64,000 bases of DNA. It comes from an uncultured Verrucomicrobiaceae bacterium (GTDB taxonomy: Bacteria > Verrucomicrobiota > Verrucomicrobiia > Verrucomicrobiales > Verrucomicrobiaceae). The position numbers were made by a program, and so were the translations under genes. Positions within the stretch are counted from its first letter, which is position 1. Every line of letters begins with the position of its first letter. The DNA is taken from contig CALMTT010000062.1 of assembly GCA_937872615.1 (NCBI GenBank), positions 1-64,000 on the forward strand, read 5' to 3'. Below the pieces are notes generated by a model, which saw only the letters and a list, made by a program, of their open reading frames with translations, was not told the DNA's origin and did not search any database. Shown here one piece after another: positions 26,201-34,368 of the stretch.

Positions 26201-29200
26201 GCATTGTTCACCACAGACGCGGTTGCAAAATCTGCTACCGCCTGTGGCGCTTGCTCCTTGTTGCCCGCGCTCGGCGGCGTGTAGTCCATGTAAAAGTCGC
26301 CACCAGGAGCCACACTGATGGAGGTTTGTGCTGCTTTCAGCAAATCGAAGGTCGTATCCGGAAGAGGTGGGCTGTAGCCGCCATTTATGCCTGGGCTAAT
26401 AAGTGCTGAAAGGTCGCCACCGGGCGTCCACAACAGTGCCCCCATACCAAGGTAGGTGTTTCCTGTGTTTGTCAGCACCCCAGGCGTTACGAATCCGACT
26501 CGGAAATCCTTACGATAGGGGTCTTCAAAAAAGTTCGTTACACTAGCCCATATCGCGGAGTCATGATTCTTTAGCAGGACCCCATTGTAACTGGTATTTC
26601 CAAACGTTCGATAGTTCGTGGCGTCCATCGAAAGAATCCCTGGCACCGATACAGTGGAACGTTTTTGGGCAAGCTGAAGCAGTTTGACTGTCGATACAGC
26701 CTCCGTCTGCCCAAAGAAGGCATTCATCGCACGATGCTCTTCCGAGGATCCACCGACAAGGTGCATCGCTAGCCAATCTTCCGAACCTGAGTTCAAGTCC
26801 AAGCCCGAATCCGGGTGCACTGTCCAATTGCCTGCAATCACCATGCGGTGTAGTCGCACATCAATCATCGGCTTGGTGAGAATGATATCTCCTGAGTTCG
26901 GTAGTGCTCCACTGACATGCTTGGCCGCCAGGACAACCAGGCTGCCGTCGAAATAGCTAAATCCAGAAGCCTTGTGCAAACGGGTAAGAACCTCCCGCAA
27001 TCGGCTCAATCGCTCGTAATACGAAAGACCTGCCATGACAGCGTATCCGCCCTGATAAAGGTCCGGCGACAAAGAATTTGTTGCAGAGGGGTTGGTTGTC
27101 AGGAGGCGCTGCATCGCCCACATGTCATTGGCATGAACATTGAGCATCGCACGCGAAACCGCCCCATAGTTGAAGCACACCGCTGCGAGGTCTCCTTTAC
27201 GCATTGGGTAGTCTGACATGGAGGCAGCTGATTCGATAAGGGATGGAAACGTGGTATTCGGGTTCGGGAACGTTCCTCCGAGTCCCTCCCACCACCCTCG
27301 ATGCCGCTTGTAGGTAAGTTTTACATTCAACGCATCGTCGCTTGAATTCAACGCGGTGCTTACCTGCTGCGCGCGAAGAAGAGAATCCCCAACGGTGAAG
27401 TTCGTAGCACCAGTTGCACCCGAGCGAAACTCTGCTAACGAGAGGATTAAATTGTGCGCATTTGCTCCGGTCTTCTCGTGACGCACGATCATTCGTCGAT
27501 TGTGCAGGTCGACCAATCTCAGCTCTCCGCTACTCACCTTTTTGGTCGGATTGCTCACGCTCGACACTTCCACAGTCATCGTATCGAAAATCTTGGTCAA
27601 TCGAGGCGAGGCATTTGTGAGCTCAGAAGAAGACAACGTGTCAACCGCAACCGCAGTTGCCGGAGTGACCCAAGGATGAGGAAAATCTGCCCATCGATGG
27701 TAGGCATTTTTGCGACTTCGCCATGAGTAGCCGACGTCATCCAACGACAACCCAGGGGCTGATTTCTGCAATTCTTTCTGAATGAACCTTTCGTAAATTC
27801 CAAGAACAGTGTCGTCATCAGTGACAGAAGCGAGGATGTTGGTATCTCCAAAAATGTAGCTCCTAGCCCACTTAAACCCGTTGTCGTAGGCGCTCGGCAT
27901 GTAATCATAAAGGTTCAGGCCCTCGATGACCTCCGTGTCCTTTAGCCAGGGAAATAAGTGAACCCACGAATTGTTCACATACGCCGCCACCCATGGGTAA
28001 TTCACCGGCAGCGCACGGTTCGTGGTATACGCTGCGCTCATGTTGTTCACGGCTTTAGACACCTGCAGACGCAGCAGACTGTTATACTGCTTATCCAAGA
28101 GCTTCATCTGGTTGTGGTAGGGATATACGTAGACAGTCGGGACTCCAGCTTGTCGGAGTAAGTAAACCAACAACGCACACTGCTCAGCGGGAGCTCCTCG
28201 CCCTTCCAAGAATGTTCCCAAAGCTCCTCGCGCAACACCGCCTTGGTTTAGGGATACCTCCGTCACCGCCCCATTCTCATTGAATCCCAATGCATCCGAC
28301 ATCTCGATTGCATTGTGCACATATCGTGTCAGTGCGATTGGGTCCTGACGCATGTCTTTCACGAATTGGTCCAAAGTTGGGTGCCTTCTGAGCTCAGGGC
28401 TATGATCCAAATTGGTGTATGTGGTCGCGCCAAACGGGAGACTGAACGTCGTAGTGACAGCGTTGTTTGTTAACAACTGCTCGGGTGTTTTCCCTGCGTA
28501 AGCCGAGGGTATGGGCTCTCCTTCGAATTGGGTTTGGTCCACGAATATTGTTCTCGACTGAGGCCGTGCCTCAAAGTCCAGAGTGTAAAGGGGGCTATCC
28601 GTGACGTCACCCGAACCAACCGCCACCATCGGGTAGAAATCTGGCACCGATGGCAATATGTTGATGTAAGCAACAATTCCGACTTGATACACTTTATTTG
28701 TCGCACTGGCGTCGGCTGCGTGAGTTAGGATGACTGTTCCGCGTCTATAGACTCCCCACTGTGACTCGTGGCCTTGTGTCTCATCCCCATCTTGCATAGC
28801 AATCGTGGTCGTCAACCCATTGGAACTTACGGTCAATGAATAGCCGTTAGTCTTGAACGAAAGCCATTCCGGAGGCGTAAAAAAGCTATCGGGAATATCC
28901 ACATACTGAGGGCCAACGTAAGTGAGATTTGTGCCGCTGCGGGTCCAACAGTTTATCACCACTTGAGGAGTGCTGATAAACTCTCCTGCATACGCACCAA
29001 AGCGATAACGCTGTCCCACATAGAGTGGACTACCCCCAACACGGGTTCCAAACGATGCAATCGGGTTTCGAAATGCAATTCGAGTTCCAAGGTCTGTCAG
29101 ACTCGAACTTACCGCCTGATTGTAGTGATACCTAAGTGCAGAACCTGGAAGATAAGGAAGCAGGGTGTCACTCGCCCCTCCGTTGTCACCACAGACACGG

Positions 29201-29370
29201 CCTTTTTGAAAATCCAAAGTGACAACAAAAGAATGACCCTCCGCGTTCGTTCCTGAACCACGAACAAAACGTCCTGTTTTGATGCTGTCCTGCTGAGCAA
29301 AAAGCGATGCCTCAGTAAGTATCAATAGCATCACAATGACCCACCCGATTCCATTCGTGCGATGATTCAT
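20251..29370 (-). CDS. Giant exported RHS/YD-repeat protein with transglutaminase-like N-terminus and HExxH C-terminal domain
   Basis: A 3039-residue exported protein. Order of parts: signal peptide (residues 1-25, SLFAQ); beta-rich region; transglutaminase-like segment with Cys near 399 (GAPAEQCALLVYLLRQAGVP) and His near 470 (NNSWVHLFPW); long linker; DUF6531-type entry to the shell near 1120 (DPVDVVTGEFWVSEVDLSLPG); many YD repeats (such as GxxTxYxYDxxGR) to ~2650; and the RHS core end GLTYLGHRYYDPVEGRFLSGDP at ~2715. The variable C-terminus (to 3039) has Gly-rich hydrophobic stretches and then LAHESVHSF near 2947 and EEIIAETYASGSL, a HExxH...E zinc-metallopeptidase pattern. By analogy with polymorphic toxins, the shell encapsulates the C-terminal domain, which would be the toxin. 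It is the main gene of a leftward operon with a coupled unknown gene behind it. The transglutaminase-like part is unusual in classical RHS toxins but fits large verrucomicrobial versions. Confidence 0.88.
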   Translation of the reverse strand: MNHRTNGIGWVIVMLLILTEASLFAQQDSIKTGRFVRGSGTNAEGHSFVVTLDFQKGRVCGDNGGASDTLLPYLPGSALRYHYNQAVSSSLTDLGTRIAFRNPIASFGTRVGGSPLYVGQRYRFGAYAGEFISTPQVVINCWTRSGTNLTYVGPQYVDIPDSFFTPPEWLSFKTNGYSLTVSSNGLTTTIAMQDGDETQGHESQWGVYRRGTVILTHAADASATNKVYQVGIVAYINILPSVPDFYPMVAVGSGDVTDSPLYTLDFEARPQSRTIFVDQTQFEGEPIPSAYAGKTPEQLLTNNAVTTTFSLPFGATTYTNLDHSPELRRHPTLDQFVKDMRQDPIALTRYVHNAIEMSDALGFNENGAVTEVSLNQGGVARGALGTFLEGRGAPAEQCALLVYLLRQAGVPTVYVYPYHNQMKLLDKQYNSLLRLQVSKAVNNMSAAYTTNRALPVNYPWVAAYVNNSWVHLFPWLKDTEVIEGLNLYDYMPSAYDNGFKWARSYIFGDTNILASVTDDDTVLGIYERFIQKELQKSAPGLSLDDVGYSWRSRKNAYHRWADFPHPWVTPATAVAVDTLSSSELTNASPRLTKIFDTMTVEVSSVSNPTKKVSSGELRLVDLHNRRMIVRHEKTGANAHNLILSLAEFRSGATGATNFTVGDSLLRAQQVSTALNSSDDALNVKLTYKRHRGWWEGLGGTFPNPNTTFPSLIESAASMSDYPMRKGDLAAVCFNYGAVSRAMLNVHANDMWAMQRLLTTNPSATNSLSPDLYQGGYAVMAGLSYYERLSRLREVLTRLHKASGFSYFDGSLVVLAAKHVSGALPNSGDIILTKPMIDVRLHRMVIAGNWTVHPDSGLDLNSGSEDWLAMHLVGGSSEEHRAMNAFFGQTEAVSTVKLLQLAQKRSTVSVPGILSMDATNYRTFGNTSYNGVLLKNHDSAIWASVTNFFEDPYRKDFRVGFVTPGVLTNTGNTYLGMGALLWTPGGDLSALISPGINGGYSPPLPDTTFDLLKAAQTSISVAPGGDFYMDYTPPSAGNKEQAPQAVADFATASVVNNATAGYYATTATQDEAAIATLNVYGISGSGTTSAQFGQALQTVEDRGLLSTALSAADKVWSTVADPVDVVTGEFWVSEVDLSLPGPMPLELKRNYSSLNEANNQFGYGWKFNFMPYLGLATNETTIYAADPDGSVIAYSFLSNNTWVVKAEKNPLLDNRSVSGMGSKANDFKSQITRTVNGGVSVYTLTKPDGSTRKYQTGLISGDTSLKPYLTRWQDDRGNFCTYEYGTNVSMPDYKEVRRVQASNGNFLVLTYDIFGRIIEAATGDGRATSYVYDEHGDLTSVTLPDGSERAFEYEHKTLSITNGSVLTQVPYSTHLLLKEIKPDSRLLVNQYDAYRRVTNQLSTVSNNLALVRNASFLYSGSQSLASAITNSPSGTTVILDVNGNNTLYGYTNGLITLISNAVGGIILQDWYLTNESSLVGYYPRSLQRLVDKRGLITDYKYDANGNVTNVVVTGNLTGGSSTNETAATTMSYTNNLLWEVIDPVGNRTRYVYDTNYSYQAQQIIRLSGTTPISTNVFLRQNVTNTFSAGGQSLTNIAFGVVKQELKAFGTADASTTDWGYDGRGFPLLSTRYTGTADSNVVVALVYNNRGQLVERIDAANRTNRFDYDAVGRLKSSEVISETGVPMTWDYNYYNDNGELTWSDGPRYNPEDYVWRDYDAAGRLITETRWRSAAKVDGSGVEAMPGYALWANSFREYDSFGNLKRTIDPRGVIVTNSWDAIGRLIQSRVLDTNGTVLSTELFAYDLADSVRFNTNALGGVTETQYTSTGKKKFERGPDGATRSWSYYLDGRLRRETLRNGSYWETSYDDLNRKETHIFYTAANGPLATNTLSFDRRGNVVAKADPSGNTWTNVFDGLDRIKLATGPVMTNSYPTNAQPPSLPGYTPAQVQLRTTNFYDAAGVVFIAANALGEKTVTYKDALGRPTRSEIRNGANTLIRETTFSYLPTHHGVTVTEGAGAGAIVSDSFTDNAGNVVLRIAHPAASVLEIGRSEFDVVGNNLVSVRSSSSNGTVVTFSTVTNTFDGLSRLVKKVDRDNAVTTFSYDALGNVTNRIMPGATLVWNASYNGAGQILMEENVGSGGVTARRTAYGYYPTNSTFAGLPQYTTNALGVVCLTSYDAWLHESSKVYSHSNSVAQYSMTTTFSYDARELLTSISESFASGTTGPSTTVTNEYDAYGSRTRQDVFVGTSKISGAMESWDSAMRRKGLSYGSFGIGFTWRGDGLLESANGVTGGGSYGYNTAGLITSRNVGQRTTTYTQRDGTGRILGATTDVGGQSSLTETLAWTGDGLLASHQLDRVDYQDQRTYAYAAQSRRLINERLAVAASTFWTNAFAFDNGQSSGVGVLTRAGAVASGGVAWGGSLDALSRVSLETNSVSRRPAYGGVKGKGQVIINLDGRSMPVSLVGTSSPQWRSSLDLTPGAHKLVASAIHSSGRFIASKTNTFTNNATENVSVLYNAAGQITNRLWKNGSVTNRSQALVWDGRGRLLTVSERDSQKSGFDWIAVYDGLGRRLQTTTFTTVVTNNVTNVSAARIIKQYYDPEHRFLEVGVTEAGRTTWKLLGPDVNGVYGGMQGTGGFDAFVPTLELFCPLVPDVQGNIHGIYVSHSTLTWYPTRVTGYGAVPSYRPPPLSHGGDLAGASVWRGRWSDVTGLTYLGHRYYDPVEGRFLSGDPMGHEGSGDLYSFCSGDPVNYFDPDGRFGKGAFDAGVDLARGGGQLAYNVGGTIGYGLTALVDYEAAESIYGQQRHQLSGAVRGVGQTLYDVGGSIGYTLTGDEATYGSAADRLYGVGSHLTGGEDNSTAYRVGYTGAQIAALVYGGEALNAGRAGEAGVFAERAAAASEGIQGLRALRLPATDAQLAGSGTLGYTTPTGEVFLQPGLTRAQQASTLAHESVHSFLTPRGGPLVGLRQAVGQFGYDNSAFLKATEEIIAETYASGSLRSGISHAFNGAYAVRGGTIVSPGLYFGEAAVGAGAIGVGYSLFK

Positions 29371-29387
29371 TAAGAATCCTTTCCACC

Positions 29388-29819
29388 TTAGTTGAAGATT
29401 GTTCCTGTGGCAGGAGAATCAATCGTGATACTTAGCGTCAGCACATTCGGGTCCTCCGGGTCACCATCCTGCCAATTGGGGACTCCATCGGCATCCCAAT
29501 CAGGCAGTGTCGCCTTGAAAAATCCTGCGACAAATTCATCAAACGTCGCCGTAAAGTTGGTCTGACCAGCCACTCCATTCGTTTGAAACACCCACTCGTA
29601 GGCGGGGTCTACCAAGTCTAGTCGACGATACACCTCATACAGCTCAGTGCTCAGGCCATTCGTGATTTGGAGAAGCACTTGGTTAGTGCTGAGTAGAGAA
29701 ATCTTAAGCGCTGGCAGCGGAGGGGGAGGAGGTTGAGGTGGCACCTGGGCAATGGCCAGAGTGATTAGCACTAGGACAGGAGACAAAACGCCAATGAGAA
29801 TTTTTCTTCCTTGATTCAT
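29388..29819 (-). CDS. Small exported protein leading the RHS operon
   Basis: A 143-residue protein with a signal peptide (ILIGVLSPVLVLITLAIAQ) and a Pro-rich spacer. The body looks like a beta-sandwich (ISLLSTNQVLLQITNGLSTELYEVYRRLDL), followed by an Asp-rich calcium-binding-type stretch DWDADGVPNWQDGDPED, as in thrombospondin-3/dockerin-like motifs. Its stop is 17 bases before the RHS start, so both share a transcript. It may be a surface partner of the RHS protein; function not known. Confidence 0.65.
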   Translation of the reverse strand: MNQGRKILIGVLSPVLVLITLAIAQVPPQPPPPPLPALKISLLSTNQVLLQITNGLSTELYEVYRRLDLVDPAYEWVFQTNGVAGQTNFTATFDEFVAGFFKATLPDWDADGVPNWQDGDPEDPNVLTLSITIDSPATGTIFN

Positions 29820-30301
29820 AGCTATTGCGGAAATAGCCGGTGAGGAATCTTGAGGTTTGATTTAGTAACCAGACCTCGAACCGCTTCAAGACTCCCTAGA
29901 CCTTACTCCGTTGCTAGTTACGCGATATGCGGATTAAGTGAGTGCCCAGCAATTTCGTCAATGCAAAAGCACCGGCCATCCGCATCCATGGTGGAGCGCC
30001 CCCTACCCGAAACGCCCCCCCAAGGTCGACTTGGCTGAATTTGACTGTCTGTCTTAGTGGCGGTCATGAAGGAACGAGACTAGGCCGCGTTGTTGCCTGT
30101 TTCAGGCAAATAATGAACGAGGAGAACCATAGTTCAGAGGAGAACATTCATCATTCCACCTGTGTTCTGGCGAACTGGCAGGGCATCAACCAAGTCTCGA
30201 ACATTCTCATCTGAGCGGACTACCGGACTGTAGCCCAGCGTCTTGAGGACCGTGGTTTATTGAGAACGCACTGAGGAGTCGCGACTTTAGGCTTTGACGG
30301 G
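29820..30301. other. Promoter region of the RHS operon; otherwise no gene seen
   Basis: 482 bases between two leftward operons. The candidate promoter at 29862-29889 is its only recognisable feature. A forward 90-codon frame (29942-30214) has no family resemblance and no ribosome site and is not called. Confidence 0.45.
29862..29889 (-). promoter_or_regulatory. Candidate sigma-70-type promoter of the RHS operon
   Basis: On the minus strand TTGAAG (29889-29884) and TACTAA (29867-29862) are separated by 16 bases, a reasonable -35/-10 pair. It would start transcription near 29855, about 35 bases before the ATG at 29819. Identified by eye only. Confidence 0.35.
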
Positions 30302-31258
30302 TTATCCGCCCCGCCATCGCCCCAGTGCACGTAAGCTTCCTCGATGAACCAGGAGTTGCTCCATATAACCGATCACCTCCTGGCTGTCTGTTTCGGTTTC
30401 ATCGACTGAGGTCGGATTTCGGGAGTGAGTGCAGGCTGGATTGCGTCGTCGCTTCGAACCAGACGGTTTCTGCGGCATCGATTGCCGAATCCGATTCAAC
30501 AAGGATTGGATATACCTCCCGTTGCCAGGGCGCTCGAGTAGACCAAATTCTCCCACTTCCACAAAATGCGGGCCACCGAAGAATAGAAAGAACCCTTTAC
30601 CTTCCATTCCCCCTACCCCAACAGGATGACATTGGGTCGATACAAACCGGAAGGTGCGATCAAAGGCCACACAGGAGCCTCCCGGTGAATACGCAAGCGG
30701 TCGTGCCATCGATCCCGGTAGCAGTCGAAAGGTCGCCATCGGACGGCACTGGAGTTGCCCCTTGAATTCAGGGCCTCCCGCTTCACCGAACGTCGCTAGG
30801 AACGAAAGCTGAAGCGGGTCCACCTCCTTCAACTGGTCCACCGGGAGAATCGCGTCATCGCTCAAATGACATCCAAACGCCAGAAACAGTTTTCCCACAT
30901 TGCTCCGGGTAAACCAGTCCCCAAAACGATACGCGAACGCGATCAGGATGCCTCCCGATCGGACATACTCCAGCGCAGTCCCAATCTCCTCCGGACGGAA
31001 CAGTGACTTGGAATCCACCCGCCAACGTTCTTCCTCCCGGTCATAAAGACCCGTCGGTGTCGGAATCACCAACGCATCGACCTCCCGCAGGTCCACCTGA
31101 TGGAGCGGGCGATCCAGGGAATCGCATTCCGCCCCGACATGCTCCAGCATCGCCGCCAGACCCGCGAAGCGTTCATGGCGCGAACGTGCGCCGTAACCCG
31201 TCTCTCCCCAATGCTTCTGCCCGTGCGCTTCATCGAAGAGCACGCGAAAAGTTCCCAT
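30302..31258 (-). CDS. Class I glutamine-amidotransferase-like (DUF4350/GldG-like) protein
   Basis: A 318-residue protein whose first ~230 residues have a flavodoxin-like/GATase1-like look: FRVLFDEAHG, LAAMLEHVGAECDSLDRP, VDALVIPTPTGLY, ALEYVRSGGILIAFAYRFGD. Proteins with "D-x-x-HG ... LVI-x-x-P" and a "V-x-x-GG-x-L" step belong to the DUF4350/ABC-type-uncharacterised group. The last ~80 residues are basic and low-complexity (KPSGSKRRRNP). No signal peptide. It starts 8 bases after the PIN-toxin gene, so it is the third gene of the toxin-antitoxin operon. Function unknown. Confidence 0.5.
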   Translation of the reverse strand: MGTFRVLFDEAHGQKHWGETGYGARSRHERFAGLAAMLEHVGAECDSLDRPLHQVDLREVDALVIPTPTGLYDREEERWRVDSKSLFRPEEIGTALEYVRSGGILIAFAYRFGDWFTRSNVGKLFLAFGCHLSDDAILPVDQLKEVDPLQLSFLATFGEAGGPEFKGQLQCRPMATFRLLPGSMARPLAYSPGGSCVAFDRTFRFVSTQCHPVGVGGMEGKGFFLFFGGPHFVEVGEFGLLERPGNGRYIQSLLNRIRQSMPQKPSGSKRRRNPACTHSRNPTSVDETETDSQEVIGYMEQLLVHRGSLRALGRWRGG

Positions 31259-31266
31259 CTTCCTCC

Positions 31267-31761
31267 CTACGGACTTAACGGACGATTCCGACGTGCGGCA
31301 TCCCGAGCCAAAGCCTGACGCACATAACTCGGGTCGATGCGGAAGTTGGTTGATTGCAGCCGCCGGAAGGCATCCTCCAAATCCAGCAGGCGTTCCGCAG
31401 CTGCTTTCTCCAACACACCCACCGTGCCCGCCACCTGAAGGCCCAACCTCTTGGCTTCGCTGCGACCCGCTCGCTCATCCAATAGCACCATGGCGTGTAG
31501 CTCACAGGCCAGTGCGATCGCTTCCGCTTCGCCAGGTCCCAGCATGGTTTCCAGGGGGAGGAGCTTTCCCTCCCGCACCTCCACCCACTCGGGCAGTTCC
31601 GCAACCCAACGCTGCACCGGCGTGGGCGCGTGGGGATGACGAAGCTCCTGCAAAACCGCGTGGGGAAGGATCACCTTGGTGTAAAGCCTCGGCAGGATGT
31701 GCAAGGCATCGATCAACGCCAAATACGAAATCGGACTCGAATCAGCGACGACCAGCGTCAT
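31267..31761 (-). CDS. PIN-domain toxin, DUF3368 type
   Basis: A 164-residue PIN-like RNase. It opens with the acidic DSSPISYLALIDAL, the DUF3368 signature; further conserved acidic residues sit in LGPGEAEAIALACEL and LLDERAGRSEAKRLGL, and GTVGVLEKA follows, all in family order. It would cut RNA when not held by its antitoxin. Its ATG overlaps the stop of the UPF0175 gene as ATGA (31758-31761), the usual arrangement for this pair. Confidence 0.88.
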   Translation of the reverse strand: MTLVVADSSPISYLALIDALHILPRLYTKVILPHAVLQELRHPHAPTPVQRWVAELPEWVEVREGKLLPLETMLGPGEAEAIALACELHAMVLLDERAGRSEAKRLGLQVAGTVGVLEKAAAERLLDLEDAFRRLQSTNFRIDPSYVRQALARDAARRNRPLSP

Positions 31762-32009
31762 CGCAGTTCCAACGCTTCACGGTCGAATTCCCAGTCCTGA
31801 AAAGTGTAAACCTGCTGGGCTTGATGCTCGGCCAGGAAAGCTTCCGTTTGCCATCGGTCCAACCCCAACAGCGTTCCTACCTGATGACGGGTCAATCGTT
31901 CGTTCCGGTATCCCTCAATCGCATACGCCTCCAGAAGCTGACGCGACATGGTTGGCATGTCCGGGAGCTGCCCAGCGATTTCTTCAGGTATGGTCACGGT
32001 GACTTGCAT
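31758..32009 (-). CDS. UPF0175-family antitoxin
   Basis: An 83-residue protein: VTIPEEIAGQLPD, then LLEAYAIEGYRNERLTRHQVGTLLGLDRWQTEAFLAEH. This is the UPF0175 (helix-turn-helix) family, partner of DUF3368 PIN toxins. It precedes the toxin gene with a 4-base overlap. It probably binds its own promoter in the 100-bp gap upstream (32010-32113) and neutralises the toxin; the pair would help maintain the element. Confidence 0.88.
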   Translation of the reverse strand: MQVTVTIPEEIAGQLPDMPTMSRQLLEAYAIEGYRNERLTRHQVGTLLGLDRWQTEAFLAEHQAQQVYTFQDWEFDREALELR

Positions 32010-32113
32010 GCCGTTCTTCCAGTTCGATCGACGTTTTCCACGTCCACTAGAGACAGATTACCATAAGAGCTCCCAAATGGCCATAGGAACTCCATCCCCC
32101 CCACCCCGGGGAA

Positions 32114-32917
32114 TCACTTCGAGGGGGGAACGCGCTCGGGCCGATCCGAACCCTTGTCCGAGATCGGGGCGACGGAGGGTTGCCAGGCCCCCTCAGTGGT
32201 TTGGAGATCGCGTTCCAAGATCAGTGCTTCGGCGCTCTGTTCGGGCCGCGCGGCCCGCACTCGGCTGGCGGGGGGAGGTCGTTCCGCCCGCCGGATTGTA
32301 ACACCGGACTGGACCGGTGCCTGGCGTCTCATCCGAGGTAGCCCCGCCGCCCCCAGCGGAATTCGCTCGAGCCCCGCCGTCCGTCGAATCCGGTTCACCT
32401 GGGCAATCACCACCCTCAACTGCTGCACGATTCCCGCATAACGCCGGAATGGAAGCTGGCGCATGCTTTCTACCAATTCGTCGGCAGTCCTTCGAAGGGC
32501 TCGGTTTCTAAACCGCCGTTTGATCCAGTCAAACACCCTCCTCCTCAACGTCACTTGGACCCCATTCGGGGTCACCCGCACCGCATAACATCCCAAGAAG
32601 AGCGGCTCCTTCCGCGCGTCCCGAAGCATCGAGGATTCCCGATCCAGAAACGCATGCTGTCCCACCGTGGATACCAACACGAACTCATGACGGCATCGCA
32701 CATACACCAGGTTGGCCAACCCGCGTCGAAGTCGCCGATGGCGCCCGGACTTGGATTGCTCCGGCCCATAGAGGCCGGCCAGCTTCTGGTCCACCCGTTC
32801 CGGGTCCTTGCGGAGGGGAATCCAACCGCGGACATATAGCACGTAGCCGCGCGACAGATACTGCGTCACCAATCGAGCCAGCATCTCCTCCCGCGTTTTC
32901 GCCCGGTAACTCAGCAT
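32114..32917 (-). CDS. Strongly basic protein of unknown function next to the hairpin-rich region
   Basis: A 267-residue, Arg-rich protein (RHRRLRRGLANLVYVRCRHEFVLV, RRRVFDWIKRRFRNRALRR). The first ~120 residues look folded (GYVLYVRGWIPLRKD, EPLFLGCYAVRVTPNGVQVTLRR); after ~190 it is Pro/Arg-rich and probably disordered. Pattern and charge fit nucleic-acid binding, but I recognise no family. It starts immediately beside the 1.9-kb hairpin-rich region, on the strand that would also transcribe that region. Confidence 0.6.
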   Translation of the reverse strand: MLSYRAKTREEMLARLVTQYLSRGYVLYVRGWIPLRKDPERVDQKLAGLYGPEQSKSGRHRRLRRGLANLVYVRCRHEFVLVSTVGQHAFLDRESSMLRDARKEPLFLGCYAVRVTPNGVQVTLRRRVFDWIKRRFRNRALRRTADELVESMRQLPFRRYAGIVQQLRVVIAQVNRIRRTAGLERIPLGAAGLPRMRRQAPVQSGVTIRRAERPPPASRVRAARPEQSAEALILERDLQTTEGAWQPSVAPISDKGSDRPERVPPSK

Positions 32918-32940
32918 CGTTCCCTCCCCTCAGGTGATTG

Positions 32941-32964
32941 AGGACTGTTTTGCGGCACAGTCCT
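32941..32964. repeat. 8-bp hairpin upstream of the basic-protein gene
   Basis: AGGACTGT (32941-32948) pairs perfectly with ACAGTCCT (32957-32964) around an 8-base loop. It lies 24 bases before the start codon of the gene at 32917, so on the minus strand it would sit in the leader of that mRNA. Confidence 0.55.
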
Positions 32965-32996
32965 CCCAGCACAAATCCTTTGGGTGATGGCAGCGT

Positions 32997-33045
32997 GCGC
33001 GCGCGATGCGGCCTTTCGCCGTGAAACGGCGTTTGGCGCGCGCGC
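32997..33045. repeat. GC-rich compound hairpin
   Basis: GCGCGCGCG (32997-33005) pairs with CGCGCGCGC (33037-33045); inside it CGCCGT (33017-33022) pairs with ACGGCG (33026-33031) around GAA. A two-step 49-bp stem-loop of this GC content would be very stable in RNA or single-stranded DNA. Confidence 0.65.
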
Positions 33046-34368
33046 CCGCATTCCTACGTTGGAAGTTGCCTGCAACCTCACCCCTAACCGATCCCTCTAA
33101 CCGTTCTCCTTCCGGATCACACTAACCTCCTGAAATTGTTCGCTCCAGAAACACCCCACCTCCCGGTGTCGTCTTTCTGAACCGTTTCTCCCCATCGGCT
33201 GGGCTGGCAGAAGTTGCCTCCTGCCAACCCAGCTTACCGATCGAGACGGGTTTCCCCGTCGCTGCTTTCGTATGCGGTTTCATGCCCGGCACCACCCGTT
33301 AGCACCCGCCCGCTCCAGAGACTGCCTTGCCTCCCGAAACGGAAACCGTTACCCGGTCACTTCTACTCACAGCACTCTCATCAAGGTGGGCTTTTCAAAC
33401 ACCGGGGGTCTTTACCCCGGCACCGGTAAGCGTCCGGCCGCCTCACCCCTTGCGCGGTTATCTCAGCTCTTCCCCGCAGCAGTCACGTTGGTAGGACCCC
33501 ATGATGGGTCCAGGTGTCATCCGAAATGTCGCCAACTCCCGTTAACGGCATCTTTTGCCATGGCTCCTTGACCATGGATTTCAGGGGACAGAATACAGAA
33601 GCTTCCCCTTACCCTCCGAAGACACTTTTCCCGGTTCGGCCCCGCGTCTCTGCTGCCGGTTACTGGCAAGGGCTTCATCGCCCCTTTCGTGGTTGAGCTC
33701 TTCGCGTTCCAGGGATTTGCCCCAGATACCCGGTAGAAAGATCCTCTACCGGCCCCTCGGTGTCACCACCGGAGGACTCCCCACGCCAGCCCGCGTTAAA
33801 CGAACCTGTCCCTACCCAGGACCGGTCCGAATCCCGCCGGGTGGATTTGAAGCGGACTCCCGCTTCGCACCAACTTTGAACTGAACCGACTTCGGGGAAT
33901 CTCACCCCAAAGCGTTTCCCGCTCGCCCCGACTCCGGCCCGGGGACTCCATGGGATCGAATCTGGGGATTCCTCGCCGCTTCCCGCGACGCATTACTCCC
34001 AAAAGCCTCCCTCGAACTGGACGAGCCAGTCTCCTGGCATCCAGCTCTACGGAGCGTTTGATTCGTGGTTGCTTAAGCCACCCCCTTCCCTGCTGACGGT
34101 AATCAGCGGTCCCGGGTCCAAACGCCCATCTCGATCGGAACTGAGAACGCGGCTGCGCTCGATACGTTCCTATCCTTTCCCATACCCCATCCCCGCCGTT
34201 CCAGACAGCCTCCAAAGCACCAGAAGGGTCCCCCACGAAGTGACCCTACCTTGATAGGGGATCGTGTCTCCATGCCTGCCGACGGTAAGGAGGTGAAAGA
34301 CGGGGGACCGGCAAAATTTTCGCGGGCTTCGCCGCTTAGCTCCGCCGGTCCGCCGACTTTCGCGTCCT

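Noticed and set aside
29942-30214. 90-codon frame in the gap before the RHS operon
   Set aside because: No start signal, no similarity, and composition unlike the coding regions.
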